DNA of 64,000 nucleotides from Quillaja saponaria (Eukaryota; Streptophyta; Magnoliopsida; Fabales; Quillajaceae). The position numbers and the translations under genes are program-made. How positions within the stretch are numbered: the first letter of the stretch is position 1; each line of letters opens with the position of its first letter. The stretch is taken from positions 14,074,001 to 14,138,000 of the forward strand of contig CM055612.1 of NCBI GenBank assembly GCA_029379385.1, in the 5' to 3' direction. The notes beneath the pieces were generated by a model. It saw only the letters and a list, made by a program, of their open reading frames with translations. It was not told the DNA's origin and did not search any database. Below are positions 22,111 through 33,592 of this stretch, piece after piece.

Positions 22111-22355
22111 TTTAAAATAATAACTTATTAAATTAGATAATATTAAATTCAATTCTTAATATATTTTAAGAACATTTTATATATATCTTGCTTATTGGAT
22201 GAATGTTTTCGCAACTTACTGGCCTGGTTCTGTGATTCTCCCTACGCAATGACAATAATTCAAGTCTATGACCACATTCTATATCAAATAGTAAAAGTTA
22301 CAAGCTTCTGTTATTTTCTCTCGCTTATAAACTTTTCAGCGTTGGATATATTTTC

Positions 22356-25300
22356 ATGTCTCCTTACACAATGAAGTTTCATAACTCTCTTTTATGTGCC
22401 CGTTGGACTACATATCTTCAATTTCAAGGGATTCTTCTCTTCTTTATCAACTTAGCATGGCTGCTACACCCTGTCTACACTTCTACTGCTCCAACAAATG
22501 AAACAGACCATCTTGCACTACTTAAATTCAAGGAATCAATACATACTGATCCACATGGAATCTCAACCTCATGGAATCACTCTAATCACTTCTGCAACTG
22601 GGTTGGAATCACATGTGGACTCCGCCATCAAAGAGTCATTTCTATAAATCTCCAAGGTTATGAATTGGGTGGATCAATATCACCTTACATTGGTAATCTA
22701 AGTTTTGTTAGAAACTTCATCCTCCAAAACAACAGCTTCTATGGCCACATTCCTCAAGAAGTTGGCCGTTTGTTTCGCCTACGAAATCTTTTGCTTCGAA
22801 ATAATACTTTGGGAGGTGAAATTCCAGTCAATTTAACCAAGTGTTCTAAACTTGAGATCATTAGTATCGATGGGAATAAACTGATTGGGGGGATTCCCAA
22901 GGAAATTGGTTCCTTGAATAACCTTGAAAGATTGTACTTTAGGAATAACAAATTGACAGGAGGCATCCCTCATTCCATAGGAAATCTATCATCACTCAGA
23001 GCTTTTGATGTTGCAGACAATAGTATGGTTGGATCTATTCCAAATGAAATCGGAGATTTGAAAAGCTTATTGCTTTTTGTCTTTGAGGACAACAAGTTTT
23101 CTGGTAAGCTTCCTAATTCTCTTTACAATATGTCATCTCTCATCACCTTGTCATTTCGGTTGAACCAATTAGAAGGAGTTCTTCCAAACAACATAGGCAA
23201 CAACTTCCCAAATCTCCAACAATTGGGCCTTGGTAGTAACAGATTCTATGGGACAATCCCAGCTTCATTGTCTAATATTTCTAAGCTACAAGTGATTGAC
23301 ATACCTAGCAACACATTTACGGGACATGTTCCTGTTAGTTTAGGAAGTCTACAAGATCTTCAGTGGCTGGGATTAGCAGATAACACTTTAGGAAATAATT
23401 CAGCTAGTGACTTGGGTTTCTTGACATCTTTGGTAAACTGCAGCAAACTTGAAACACTTGATTTCAATACAAATAATTTAGAAGGAGTTTTACCAAATTC
23501 AATGGCTAATCTGTCAAGCCAACTCAATTATTTAGACTTTCGTTCAAATCAAATATCTGGAACCATACCAGAAGGAATTGGGAATTTGATCAGCTTATAT
23601 GTGCTAAGTATGGGTGATAACCTCCTGACAGGAACTATTCCAACATCTTTGGGGAAACTACAGGACTTGCAGCTGTTGTCTTTAAGTCAAAATGGTCTAT
23701 CTGGACACCTTCCATCCTTCATAGGCAATCTTACTAGATTGAACATGCTTTTCGTAGGCCAAAACAAATTTGAAGGGAGCATTCCATCAACGATTGAAAA
23801 TTGTCATTATTTCCAGATACTGGACACTTCACAAAATAATCTTAGTGGGGCTATTCCCAAGCAGGTAATTGGTCTTTCTACCATATCCCTGTTGCTTAAT
23901 TTATCAAGAAACTCTTTTATCGGCAACTTACCTGTGGAAGTAGGGAAGCTAAAAAATATTAATTCACTGGACCTTTCCCAAAACAATCTATCTGGTGAAA
24001 TTCCTACAACCATTGGAGATTGCTCAAGTCTGGAGTACCTTTACCTGCAAGGGAATTTTTTTCAAGGACACATGCCTTCATCCTTGGCCTCTTTAAAAGG
24101 TTTACAATATTTAGATCTTTCACGAAACAATTTGTCAGGAGAAATTCCAAAAGATCTTGCAAAACTACCTTCTGTATTTTATTTAAACCTTTCTTTCAAT
24201 AATCTAGTAGGAGAGGTGCCTGTTGAAGGGATTTTCAAAAACTCAAATGCCATATTTGTGTCTGGTAATAGTTTACTCTGTAGGGGTGTACATGAATTTT
24301 CCCTACCAGCTTGCCCTGCTAGGCATATGAAAAAAGGAAAGCGCCGTCTATTTAAATTAACAATTGTGATAGTTTTAGTGGCTCTATCTCTTATTCTATT
24401 GTTATGCTTCATTGCTATTGTTTGGAGGAGAAAATCAAAAAGGAAGTCATCTTCTACTCAACCAACAATTGATCAGCTGCCAAAGATTTCATATGGAAGG
24501 CTACATCAGTCAACCGATGGTTTTTCTCTCAATAAATTAATAGGATCTGGTAGTTTTGGGTCGGTATACAAAGGAGTTCTTGCTGAAGAAGAAAGAGAGA
24601 TTGCTGTGAAGGTACTCAATCTTCATAAGAAAGGCGCATCCAAGAGTTTCATTGCTGAATGCAATGCTTTAAGAAATATCAGGCATCGTAATCTAATAAA
24701 AATATTAACATGTTGCTCAAGTTTAGATTACAATGGCAATGAATTCAAGGCCCTAGTTTTTGATTTCATGGAAAAAGGAAGCTTAGAGCAGTGGCTGCAT
24801 CCAGGAGTTGACTGTAAAAACGAATGGCCAAGGTTGAGCCTTCTTGAAAGACTGAATATTGCGATAGATGTGGCATCTGCATTACATTATCTTCATGAGC
24901 AATGTGAGCAACCAATTGTTCACTGTGACTTGAAGCCAAGCAATGTCCTTCTTGATAATGACATGGTTGCCCATGTGACTGATTTTGGTTTAGCAAGGCT
25001 TCTCTTTGTCACTATTGACATTCCCCAAAAACAAAGCAGCACACAAGAATTGAAAGGGTCCATTGGTAAAAAAAAGAAAAAAAGAAAAAGAAATATATAT
25101 TTATATATATGTATATATATAATTTAGCCAAACATTCATATTACTTAGATAGAAACATGCATGTACGGTTTTTGTTGATATATTTTGATATATAATCGTA
25201 GAGTATGGAATGGGAGGCCAGGTCTCAACAAAGGGAGATGTTTATAGCTTTGGGATACTTTTATTCGAAATGCTCACAGGAAGAAGAACCATAGATGAAA

Positions 25301-25620
25301 TGTTTAAAGATGGTTTGAATCTTCACAAGTATGCCATGTTAGCTTTGCAAGAAAATCTTTCTCAGATTATGGACCGAACTCTACTCCAACCAGAAATAAG
25401 AGAAAATCAAAGCCAAATATATGATGTTGAGGCAGAAAGAGAAACAAATGTAACCCAGATCCAGATGAATGGTAATGTCCAAAAATGCATACTTTCAATT
25501 TTCAAGATTGGACTTGCCTGTTCTTTGCAATCTCCAAATGAAAGAATGAACCTCAAGGATGTCACCAAAGAACTGGATCTAGTCAAAAACTCTTTTCTTT
25601 CAGCCGAAAACCATGGCTAA
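22356..25620 (+). CDS. LRR receptor-like kinase, Xa21/EFR/At3g47570 class (subfamily XII)
   Basis: Join of 22,356-25,065 and 25,202-25,620, about 1,042 residues. Layout: signal peptide (hydrophobic core ~26-40); LRRNT ending CNWVGITC (~80-88); 22 leucine-rich repeats; a membrane helix at ~666-690; and a kinase with glycine loop GSGSFGSVYKG (730-740), Lys752, catalytic HCDLKPSN (856-863) and DFG (876). Cys before the catalytic Asp makes it a non-RD kinase, typical of pattern-recognition receptors sensing microbes at the plasma membrane. Exon 1 ends in phase 1 at a GT (25,066), as in relatives. The usual acceptor before the GYxAPE codons is gone: the sequence there reads as YIIVEYGMG without an AG. 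The next AG (25,200-25,201) restores frame but deletes five residues including the AP of APE. ATG at 22,371 is an alternative start. Likely expressed but possibly impaired in signalling. Confidence 0.9.
25066..25201 (+). other. Receptor kinase intron with a displaced acceptor
   Basis: The intron begins GTAAAA and carries an A/G-rich run and TA repeats. The ancestral acceptor, expected about 17 bases upstream of 25,202, lacks AG. The nearest AG is 25,200-25,201 in 'aatcgtag'. Confidence 0.65.
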
Positions 25621-25644
25621 TGACCATAGCCATAACAATCTCAG

Positions 25645-25792
25645 GTACTAGTATATGATTAGTATGATAAAATAAAAAGAAAACAGAGAAAGAATTTATC
25701 ATATTAAAGTTAATGCATAAGATATTTACATTGATCTAATTTAAAATTATTTTGTTTCCTTCTTTTTTTTTTTTAATTTATTTTCTGCAGGT
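25645..25792 (+). other. Probable 3'-UTR intron of the receptor kinase
   Basis: 'atctcag|gtactag' (25,639-25,651) and 'ttttctgcag|gtcaac' (25,783-25,796) are good donor and acceptor contexts with a long T-rich tract before the acceptor. A spliced 3' UTR would continue to an AATAAA at 25,976. The downstream 26.0-26.63 kb has two AT-rich ORFs that I do not recognise and do not call genes. Confidence 0.4.
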
Positions 25793-26635
25793 CAACATAC
25801 TTGAACTGATGATGTGTAAGGAGAGGGCACAAAGGAAAAGATAAAAAAAACTCTACAACCAAAAATTGACAATATTGTTTATGCTATGATTTTATCACTG
25901 TACAAGACATAATTCCTGATGAAACTTTTGTTTTCTACTTTTGATCATAATATATATACTTCTATGTGAAATATTGAATAAATCCAATAATGTGAAGTTC
26001 ACACCTGGTGTCGGATTTATTTTTATTGAATTATGCATATATCTGGAAAATGTTTGCCTCTCCGATATCTAATGGAGTAATTATCAAGTATTTACTTTCC
26101 TATTTAAGTCATTTAAAACTCCAAAATGCTAGTCAGTTTGAGAATCTTTTAGCTTCTCTCTATTTCCATGCTGCAAATGAAATTTCAAATACCACTAATG
26201 GATTTAAATATTATGTAGAAAAAGTGTTTTCCATATATTGGGATGTTATTTTGACTGTGTTAGTTTATTTTATCCAAAATTATGTTGAGTTGTTATCTTT
26301 GAATTGGTTCTCTATGCAAACAACAATTTGATCTTATTATCAGGGAAGCACAGACAAATTTGCTGAATGGAGGTAAAATATTGTAAGGAGGTAAACAAGG
26401 GAATTGTGTTTATGAGGAAATTAAAATCTATAATGATGAGAGTACATCGAGATCATAACTTTTTTAATAATTTTGAACTGGATTTCAAAAACATAAAAAG
26501 AATCAAATTCTTTTATTGCATAAGTTTATGTATTAATATTTTTGGAATTGTAATAATTGAATGTAATGTGATTTGTATTGAATTGTGTTGGGCTATTGTT
26601 GTGTATACAAGAGTGTCTTCCTTTATATAGGGTGT

Positions 26636-28053
26636 TGATAACTCTTGGAAATAGAGTTATTTTACATTCTTTTACTCATATTATTTTAAGCTATATTCTA
26701 GAGTTTTAGTTGCTTTTGCTTAGTTTTTAGTTGAATCCTAGTTAAAGTCTTTATCATATTAGTATGATGAATCCTAGTTGATTTAGACTTTGATTAGATG
26801 TTTTATATGAGTTTTAGTTCATTCTTACTCAGTTGATGTGTCTTAAAGGTATATTACAAAAAGGACTCCCATTGGAAGTCAAATTCAAGGTGAATTCGGG
26901 TTCAAAATTGCAAAACAACAGGTTGTTGTCAAAAATACCTACGCTGAGGTACCAAAAGAATTCGCACTGAGGTGCCAAGGGGAATGCTGAGGTGCTAGAA
27001 AGGTGAGGCTGCGGTGCTAAGCCCACTGCCAAGGACCAAAACTCATCAATTTTTTAGGTTGCGTCTTTAGGAAGCTTAGGTAGCGGCGCTGGCTAGATCC
27101 CTTGTCCAAATTGAAGTGAAATTGAGAGTTTTTAAGCCTATAAAAGAGGGACTACCTTGAGGACTATATACACAATTAGAGACACAAGTTAGCAATGTTT
27201 TTATGGAGTATGAAAGCTTGTCAAAGGTGTAAGGAAGCAAGAGGGGCAAGGATAGTAAGAGCTTGAAGATCGACAACCTTCTTAGCTATCTCTATTTCTA
27301 CTCCTTCTTTACTTTTATTGCATTATTTTGATGTTTATTATTGTTAAAACCATGCCTACACTAAGTAGTATGAAGTAGTTTCCTTTCTAAAACTAGAACT
27401 CAACATGTAGCTTGATATTATGATATCTATGGATTGCTTAGGTTTTGGTATATGATTTATCTAATTTGTTTTATGCTTAATTCTTCTAATTGACTGGTCA
27501 TCTCTTAGATTGAATTAGGAAACCTAAATGAACTTGGGAAGCGGAATTTAGGTTAAGCCTAATTGCTACTTGTTTGAATTCAACATATGTTGTTGAGTTT
27601 GATTTGTGTATAGGATAGGAATATACCTATATGCCTTGTGTGGCCAATTTAGATATAATCTTAATGAATTGTTTAATTTAATTCATATAGGAAAATAGTG
27701 AATTGATTAAGTGAGATATTGTTATAAGACATAGGAATATGTTTATAATTAATCAAGAACCCTAGATTAATAATTCTTTATCATAACTAAGCAATACAAG
27801 ATAATAATAATTCAAGTAAAGTGTTGAGAGATGTTGTAGTTCTAGGTTTATCTCTTGTTTAATCTTGTGTTAATTTTCTTTAGTTTATAATTAGTTCATA
27901 ATCTACCCAAATTTCAATTGTTTGAATAAAATTGGAATTGCTAATTTTAATACTTAGCATAATATTTGAAAACTCCTAATGGGAATGATCTCTACTTAAG
28001 TACTATATTACTTGACGACGATACATGCGCTTGCGTTTATAAAATCAATATCA
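26636..28053 (+). repeat. Athila-type 5' LTR
   Basis: Starts TGATAACTC and ends in CA at 28,052-28,053. Its first ~150 bp recur at 32,532-32,690 (3' LTR). It is followed within five bases by the Athila/Tat primer site. A GC-richer patch with repeated 'gaggtgc' words lies at 26,940-27,025. Confidence 0.85.
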
Positions 28054-28057
28054 AATT

Positions 28058-28077
28058 TTTGGCGTCGTTACCGGGGA
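28058..28077 (+). promoter_or_regulatory. Primer-binding site (Athila/Tat type)
   Basis: 'TTTGGCGTCGTTACCGGGGA' differs from the common plant Athila/Tat site TGGCGCCGTTGCCGGGGA by two C/G-to-T/A changes, as expected of methylated-cytosine decay. It would prime minus-strand DNA synthesis from a host tRNA. Confidence 0.8.
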
Positions 28078-28261
28078 GTTATTCTTATATTTGTCAATAA
28101 TAATACCAACCAGTTCTAGTTTTAATTCAAACTTTTTTTTTCAAGTACTCTTGATTGTGCATGCAAAGAACTTATAGCTTGGAGCTTGTTCCATTCGATC
28201 CCAAGATCGATAGGACATATCCAAAACTTCAAAAAGAGAAGCATCAAGCCAAATTCCAGCA

Positions 28262-29240
28262 ATGGCTAATGATCAAGAACCCAAGTTCTTGCAGGACTTT
28301 GCAATCCCTCTAGTGCAAGAACTTCAATAAAGCATACTAAGGGCGGCAATCCAAGTTAATGATTTTGAAATCAAGCTTGGCCAAATCTAAATAAATCAGC
28401 AGATGTTGCAATTTTCTAGATTTCCAAATGATGACCCAAACTCCCACCTTATAAGCTTCTTAGAGCTTTGTGACACTTCCAAGATCAATAGAGTTTCGGA
28501 TGATGCATCAAGATTGTGCCTCTTTCCTTTCTCACTTCGAGAAAAGGTAAAGAGCTGGCTGCTTGCACTCCCTCACTACTCTACTACAACATAGAAAGAA
28601 TTGGCCCAAAAGTTTTTAGCCAAATTCTTTTCAACGGCCAAAATAGCCAAGTTGTGGAATGAAATCACTTCTTTTATCCAAATTGAGTCAGAATCTCTTT
28701 ATGAAGTGTGCGAAAGATTCAAGGAGTTGCTTAGAAGATACCTTCCTAATGCCTTACCAAAGTGGCTCCAAGTCCAAACCTTCTACAACTGTTTAGTAAG
28801 CCAAACATCCTTGTGGTAGCTAGTGGAGCTTTAATGGGAAAGACAATTGATGAAGCATTTGAATTATTGGAGGAGCTGTCAATAATTATCAATGACCTTT
28901 CGAAAGGTTGTTAACTCGAAAAGTAGCTAGAGTTCATGAGTTGGATGTCATTAGTGTATTAACTACACAAACGACTATCTTGTCAAAGAAAATTGACATC
29001 CTTGGAGGACAACCAAATAGAATCTGAGCCATGGCTTGTGAGATCTGTGGGGATGCACATGCAAGAAATTTGTGCCTAAACAACCATGAAGTTGTAAATT
29101 ACTTGAGCAATTACAATAGGCAGCAAGGTAATCCTTACTCCAACACCTATAATCCTGGGTGGAGAAACAACCTAAATTTTTCTTAGAGTAATCAAGGGCA
29201 ATCTAATGAAACAAAACCCACTTACCCAATTGGTGTTTAG
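28262..29240 (+). pseudogene. Athila gag remnant
   Basis: An ATG at 28,262 opens a frame broken by TAA (28,327), another stop near 28,389 and TAG (28,595), yet with the Athila gag words in order: QFSRFPNDDPNSHL, FLELCDTSKINRVSDDA, LFPFSLREKVKSWLLALP, LAQKFLAKFF, and ESLYEVCERFKELLRRYLP. After a frameshift near 28,820 comes a knuckle CEICGDAHARNLC (29,038-29,075), then the Athila-specific SNTYNPGWRN (29,140-29,170). Gag would form the virus-like particle. Confidence 0.88.
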
Positions 29241-29852
29241 TCACAAGCACAAATTCTTGCAGTTGAAATGAAGCCATTTATTGAAGAATTATTTATGTAA
29301 CACATATCCAAGACGGATTCTGTAATCCAAAGCCAAGCGGCATCACTTAGGAACTTTGAGAATCAAATAGGCTAGCTGGCCAATGCCATTACAAACTATC
29401 CTCAACGTGCTTTACCTAGTGATACAGTACCAAATCTAAGAGATAGGAATCCTGATATGGAGGATTGTAAAGCCATCACTCTAAGGAGTGGTAAAAAAGT
29501 AGAAGAACCCTTTAAGCATGCTGAAATTCTATCTAAACAAGATGAGAAGGTAATTGTGAGTAGTCAAGAGGAGGTTCAATCTCCCAAAGAAAATACTCTT
29601 ACATACCAACCTCTACCATGCCCTTAATGCCTTCAAAAGCCGAAGCTCGATGAGAAATTTAAAAATTCTAGAGCTATTCAAAGAAGCTTCACATAAACAT
29701 TCATTTTATGGAAGCTCTTGAACAAATACCTAGATATGTTAAGTTTATGAAGGACATCTTATCTAAGAAGCATAAAATAAAGGACCACGAAATGGTTGCT
29801 TTAACCGAAGAGTGTAGTGATATCCTTCGAAGAAACTACCACCAAAGCTCAA

Positions 29853-30237
29853 AGATCTGAGTAATTTCAACATACCAATTTTCATTGGCAAGTCCTTTAA
29901 TGGTAAAACTTTATGTGATTTGGGAGCAAGCATCAACTTGATACTGTTCTCAATATTTCAAAAGCTTGGACTTAAAAAGGGGAAGATCAAGCCAACTAAA
30001 GTGAACTTGCAACTAGCGGAACAGTCACAAACTTGTCCAAGAGGAATCATTGAAGATGTCCTAGTGAAACTGGACAAGTTAATACTACCGGCTGACTTTC
30101 TCATTCTTGACATAGAGGAAGACAAGGAGATCCCTATTATTTTAGGAAGACAATTCTTAGCCAGTGGTAGAACTCTCATTAATGTGCAAAAAGGAGAAAA
30201 TATCTTAAGAGCTCATGATCAAAAAGTAAAAGTTTAA
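29853..30237 (+). pseudogene. Athila aspartic protease domain
   Basis: The motif CDLGASINL (29,908-29,936) marks the active-site flap of Athila-type retropepsin. The conserved ADFLILDIEED and IPIILGRQFL follow to 30,150. The domain is open for 105 codons but has no upstream fusion to gag and no polymerase after it, where the frame ends at 30,237. The stretch 29,240-29,850 is gag-pol linker sequence with stops. In an intact element it would mature the Gag-Pol polyprotein. Confidence 0.85.
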
Positions 30238-30239
30238 TG

Positions 30240-32531
30240 TCTTTAAGGCTATGACATTTCCTTCCAAAGGTGATGAATGTTATGCAATTGAAGTTATGCA
30301 TGAAGCATCAAACGAATGAGTTTAAGAAAATATTACTCCTCTTGACATACCCTTACTTTTAAAAGCACTTTTCAATTGCTAGGCCACCATTCTTGAAGAC
30401 TACAAGCTCAATAAATAAGTAAGTTGTCAAGTTGTGGGATGAAATATTAGGGAAGCTAAAGCTCTTGAAGGAGATTCCCAGTGGAGATCATGCTATGGCC
30501 AATGCATGCTCACAATGAAAATACAAGAGGAATAGGAAGAGATTTACAAACTTTGAAGAACATAATCTTCTTAAAGCCTCCATGGCTTTGGAGGACAAAT
30601 GCTAAGCATACAAAAGTCAAGTTGACGATTATAAATCAAGTACTACTTGGGAGGCAACATAAGTTCTTTAAATTTGCACCTTAGTTTTTAGTTTGTTAGA
30701 ATGTTTTTTAGTAAGTCTTTATGTTTTTGTTGTAGGTACAAGGGTCAAGCATCAAAATACAATTAACATTGTGAAAAGGGACGAAAAATAGTATGTTGGG
30801 TACCCCAGCAGTAAGAAAGCAGTGCCGCAGCACTGAGAAATAGAGAGACTGGCTCCCTATCGCCATAAAATTGGTGCCACAGCTCCAATAAGGAATTTTC
30901 AATCCTTGGCTAGGGTGCCATTGCACCCAAAAACTGGTGCCCTAGAGCCCCCAGTATCCTAGCAAGCCTGTTTTGCCCTTTTGACTCCCTTCAACTTCCT
31001 TTCAAGCTTGGATGCTTTAGATACAACGTGGATAAGGAATCATGTTCATTCTACCTTTACTAAATTTCAAGGAGTATTTCTATCCTTATTCATTTTGGAT
31101 ATCTTTAACATTGAAGACAATGTTAGTCATTGAAGACAATGTTAGTCTTAAGTTTGGGGGTGTTTAGTTGTTTTGATGTTTGATGCTTGTAGTTTTTAGG
31201 TTGATTAGTTAGCCAAGATGTTATTATTCTTTTATGATGAAATCCCTCATCCTATGATAATATGTTAGTTTTCACATGCTCTTGACATTCATATTAAATT
31301 TATGAGTTAGAAAAATTGCAGGATGTGATTTCCAACACTTTTATGCACTTGATATTTTTCTTAGGATTTTTTTGTTATCTAGAGACCTTTATGTTTAGGA
31401 AGTTTATATTTAGTTAGGAAACTTATAAATGTGTTCGACTCTCTCTTGAGGTAAAATCTTAGACAAAGCTAAGTTAAGGACATGATTTAGGTCATCTTTG
31501 GATAGTTTGAGCTTTTCAAGCCAACCTTGATATATATGTTATCCCTAGTTTAACCTATTGAGCCTAATTTGACATTTTCTTATTCAACCACATTAATTTT
31601 TCCCTAGCCCTTTTCAATTTCCTTTGCACCCTTCACTTTTAAGCATGTTGATCTTTCTAGGAAGATTATAGTTATATGATGAAAAAAAAAAAAAAAAAAA
31701 AAGTGAAAGGAAGGAGTTAAAAGGAAAAAAAAAGGAGGGAGTTTATTTGTGTTCCATGTTCACTCATTCTTCATAATAGAATGAAATAGGTTTGGGAATG
31801 TGCCATGGAGTTGTTTAGAAAGGAATGTGTGTTTCAAGTATAAAATAAGTTTTCCATACTTTTTGCTCTTTATTGTAATATTGAGGGCAATGTTAATTTT
31901 AAGTTTGGGAGTATAGGAATTCTTTCAAATTATAATCAAAATTTCTTCAAATGTTGAAAAAAAGAAAAGAAAAAGGAAGGGGCGTATAAGAAAAAACGAA
32001 AAAAGAAAAAAGAAAAAAGAGTATGAATTTGTGGGAGATAAAAGAAAAGTGGAAGCCAAGTATGAGTGTATTACTTGGAATGTACAGGGAGTTCCAATGA
32101 AGGTCCTAGAATGAATAATGTGCTTAGGGTGATTTTAAGCCTTAAAATTTCCTTTATCATACCATTACCCTAGCCTTATATTACAAGCTTAATAAGACCT
32201 ATTGATCCTTAACTTAGTAGAGCTTACATTAGTGGAGAGAGAGTTGAAAAGCACACTTATAGGTTTGAATGCTAAATATGATTTTACTTAGATATAAACT
32301 TATTCGGATTGCTTACATTATTTTGTTAAAAATCATTACACATACACACTTACTAGAAATCCATATGAATTTGAGTGATACTTATGGATGACATTTAGTC
32401 AATTTAATGTGAAACTTTTGAAAGCATGTTAGGATTTCATTATGTTTAGGGTGATGCATCTTTTGGTCTATTAGTTTTTGGTTTGTGTTTTCTTTTACTT
32501 GAGGACTAGCAAAAATTTAAGTTTGGGGGTG
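30240..32531 (+). repeat. Athila 3' interior, non-coding
   Basis: There is no ORF of note. It contains a pol-end relic (30,600-30,665), a GC-richer patch with 'cagcac/ggtgcc' words (30,790-30,960), repeated PPT-like 'aagtttgggggtg' strings (31,140 and 32,519; a variant near 31,900), an A/G-rich simple stretch (31,680-32,020) and the PPT. A counterpart in opposite orientation is 48,401-50,900. Confidence 0.75.
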
Positions 32532-32690
32532 TGATAACTCTTGGAAATAGATTTATTTTACATTCTTTTACTCATATGATTTTAGTTATGTTCTAGAGTT
32601 TTTGTTGGTGTTTGCTTAGTTTTTGTCAAATCCTAGTTAAAGTCTTTATCATATTAGGATGATAAATCCTAATATGACTGAGATACGAAG
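32532..32690 (+). repeat. Athila 3' LTR, truncated
   Basis: TGATAACTC directly after the PPT matches the 5' LTR for ~150 bp, then stops at ~32,690 where unrelated sequence begins. Confidence 0.85.
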
Positions 32691-32774
32691 GCCCAGATGT
32701 AGGAGGTGCAACCTGAAATAATCAAAATAAATAAGTTATAGGTTGTACTTAACTTAATATGCATATAAATTAAA

Positions 32775-33592
32775 ACTCTAACTTTGAACTTTGACAAGCA
32801 AAATTTTCAAAGTTTTTGCATTGAAACTCAAAGTTTGGTCTAATATCCTAACCATGGATTCAAATGGGTTTTCGTTTCTTATTACAAGTCTTATTCGTCC
32901 TCGCAGTTGTGTTGGTACTCCAAGAATCCAAAACAAACTTGTTTTGACCGATTTGGTCCCTGAACCAAAACTTTCAAAATTTTTGCATTGAAACTAAATG
33001 TTTGGCCTAATATCCTAACTATTGATCGAAATGGATTTTCGTTTCTTCTTACAAGTCTTATCCATCCCCATGATCATGCCGATACTCCCAGAATATGAAA
33101 CGGTTGTATTTGACCATTTTTCCCTCTGAACTAAAACTTTTAATGTTTTTATCTTGAAACTCAAAGTTTGGCCTAATATTCTAAACATTGATCTAATTAG
33201 ATTTATGTTTTCTTCTTACAAGTTTTATTCATCCTTGTGGTCATGTTAGTATTACCAGAATTCGAAATGTACTTGTATTTGACCATTTTTTTTCCTGAAC
33301 CCAAACCTTTAAAGTTTTTGCCTTGAAACTAAAAGTTTAGTCTAATGTCCTAATTGTTGATTCAAATGGATTTACATTTTTTCATACAGGTCTTATTCGT
33401 CCATGTAGTCATTTTGGTACTCCTGGAATTTGGAACAGACTTATATTTGACTATTTTGCCTCCTGAACCCAAACTTTCAAAGTTTTTTCCTTGAAACAAA
33501 TAGTTTGACCTAATAACCTAATCGTTAATCCAAATGAATTTCTATTTCTTCCTATAGGTCATATTCATCCTTACGATCGTATGAGTATTCTT
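32775..33592 (+). repeat. ~168 bp tandem array, left part
   Basis: The word 'aagtttgg' or a variant recurs at 32,831, 32,997, 33,164, 33,333 and 33,501, a 166-169 bp period, with 'ttcttacaagtcttat' and 'ttgaccattttt' in each unit. Units differ by ~15-25 percent. The array is cut at 33,592 and resumes at 35,160. Monomer size is in the range of plant satellites, but only five to six copies are present. Confidence 0.88.

Larger units (their letters stand above)
26636..32690 (+). mobile_element. Athila-type Ty3/gypsy element lacking polymerase, truncated 3' LTR
   Basis: 5' LTR 26,636-28,053, primer site ~28,058-28,077, gag and protease remnants 28,262-30,237, a 2.3 kb non-coding 3' interior, a PPT (AAGTTTGGGGGTG, 32,519-32,531) and a truncated 3' LTR. 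RT, RNase H and integrase are absent: the interior jumps from the protease to the 3' region ('gggaggcaacataag' at 30,649). It is therefore a deletion derivative that would need help in trans. The 3' interior is shared with the minus-strand relic at 48.4-50.9 kb. Confidence 0.85.

Noticed and set aside
22754..24996. Minus-strand and alternate-frame ORFs within the receptor kinase
   Set aside because: They lie inside a long domain-rich exon and lack any motif of their own.
26008..26630. Two plus-strand ORFs downstream of the receptor kinase
   Set aside because: AT-rich, hydrophobic by composition, no recognised domain. The region is better explained as 3' flank.
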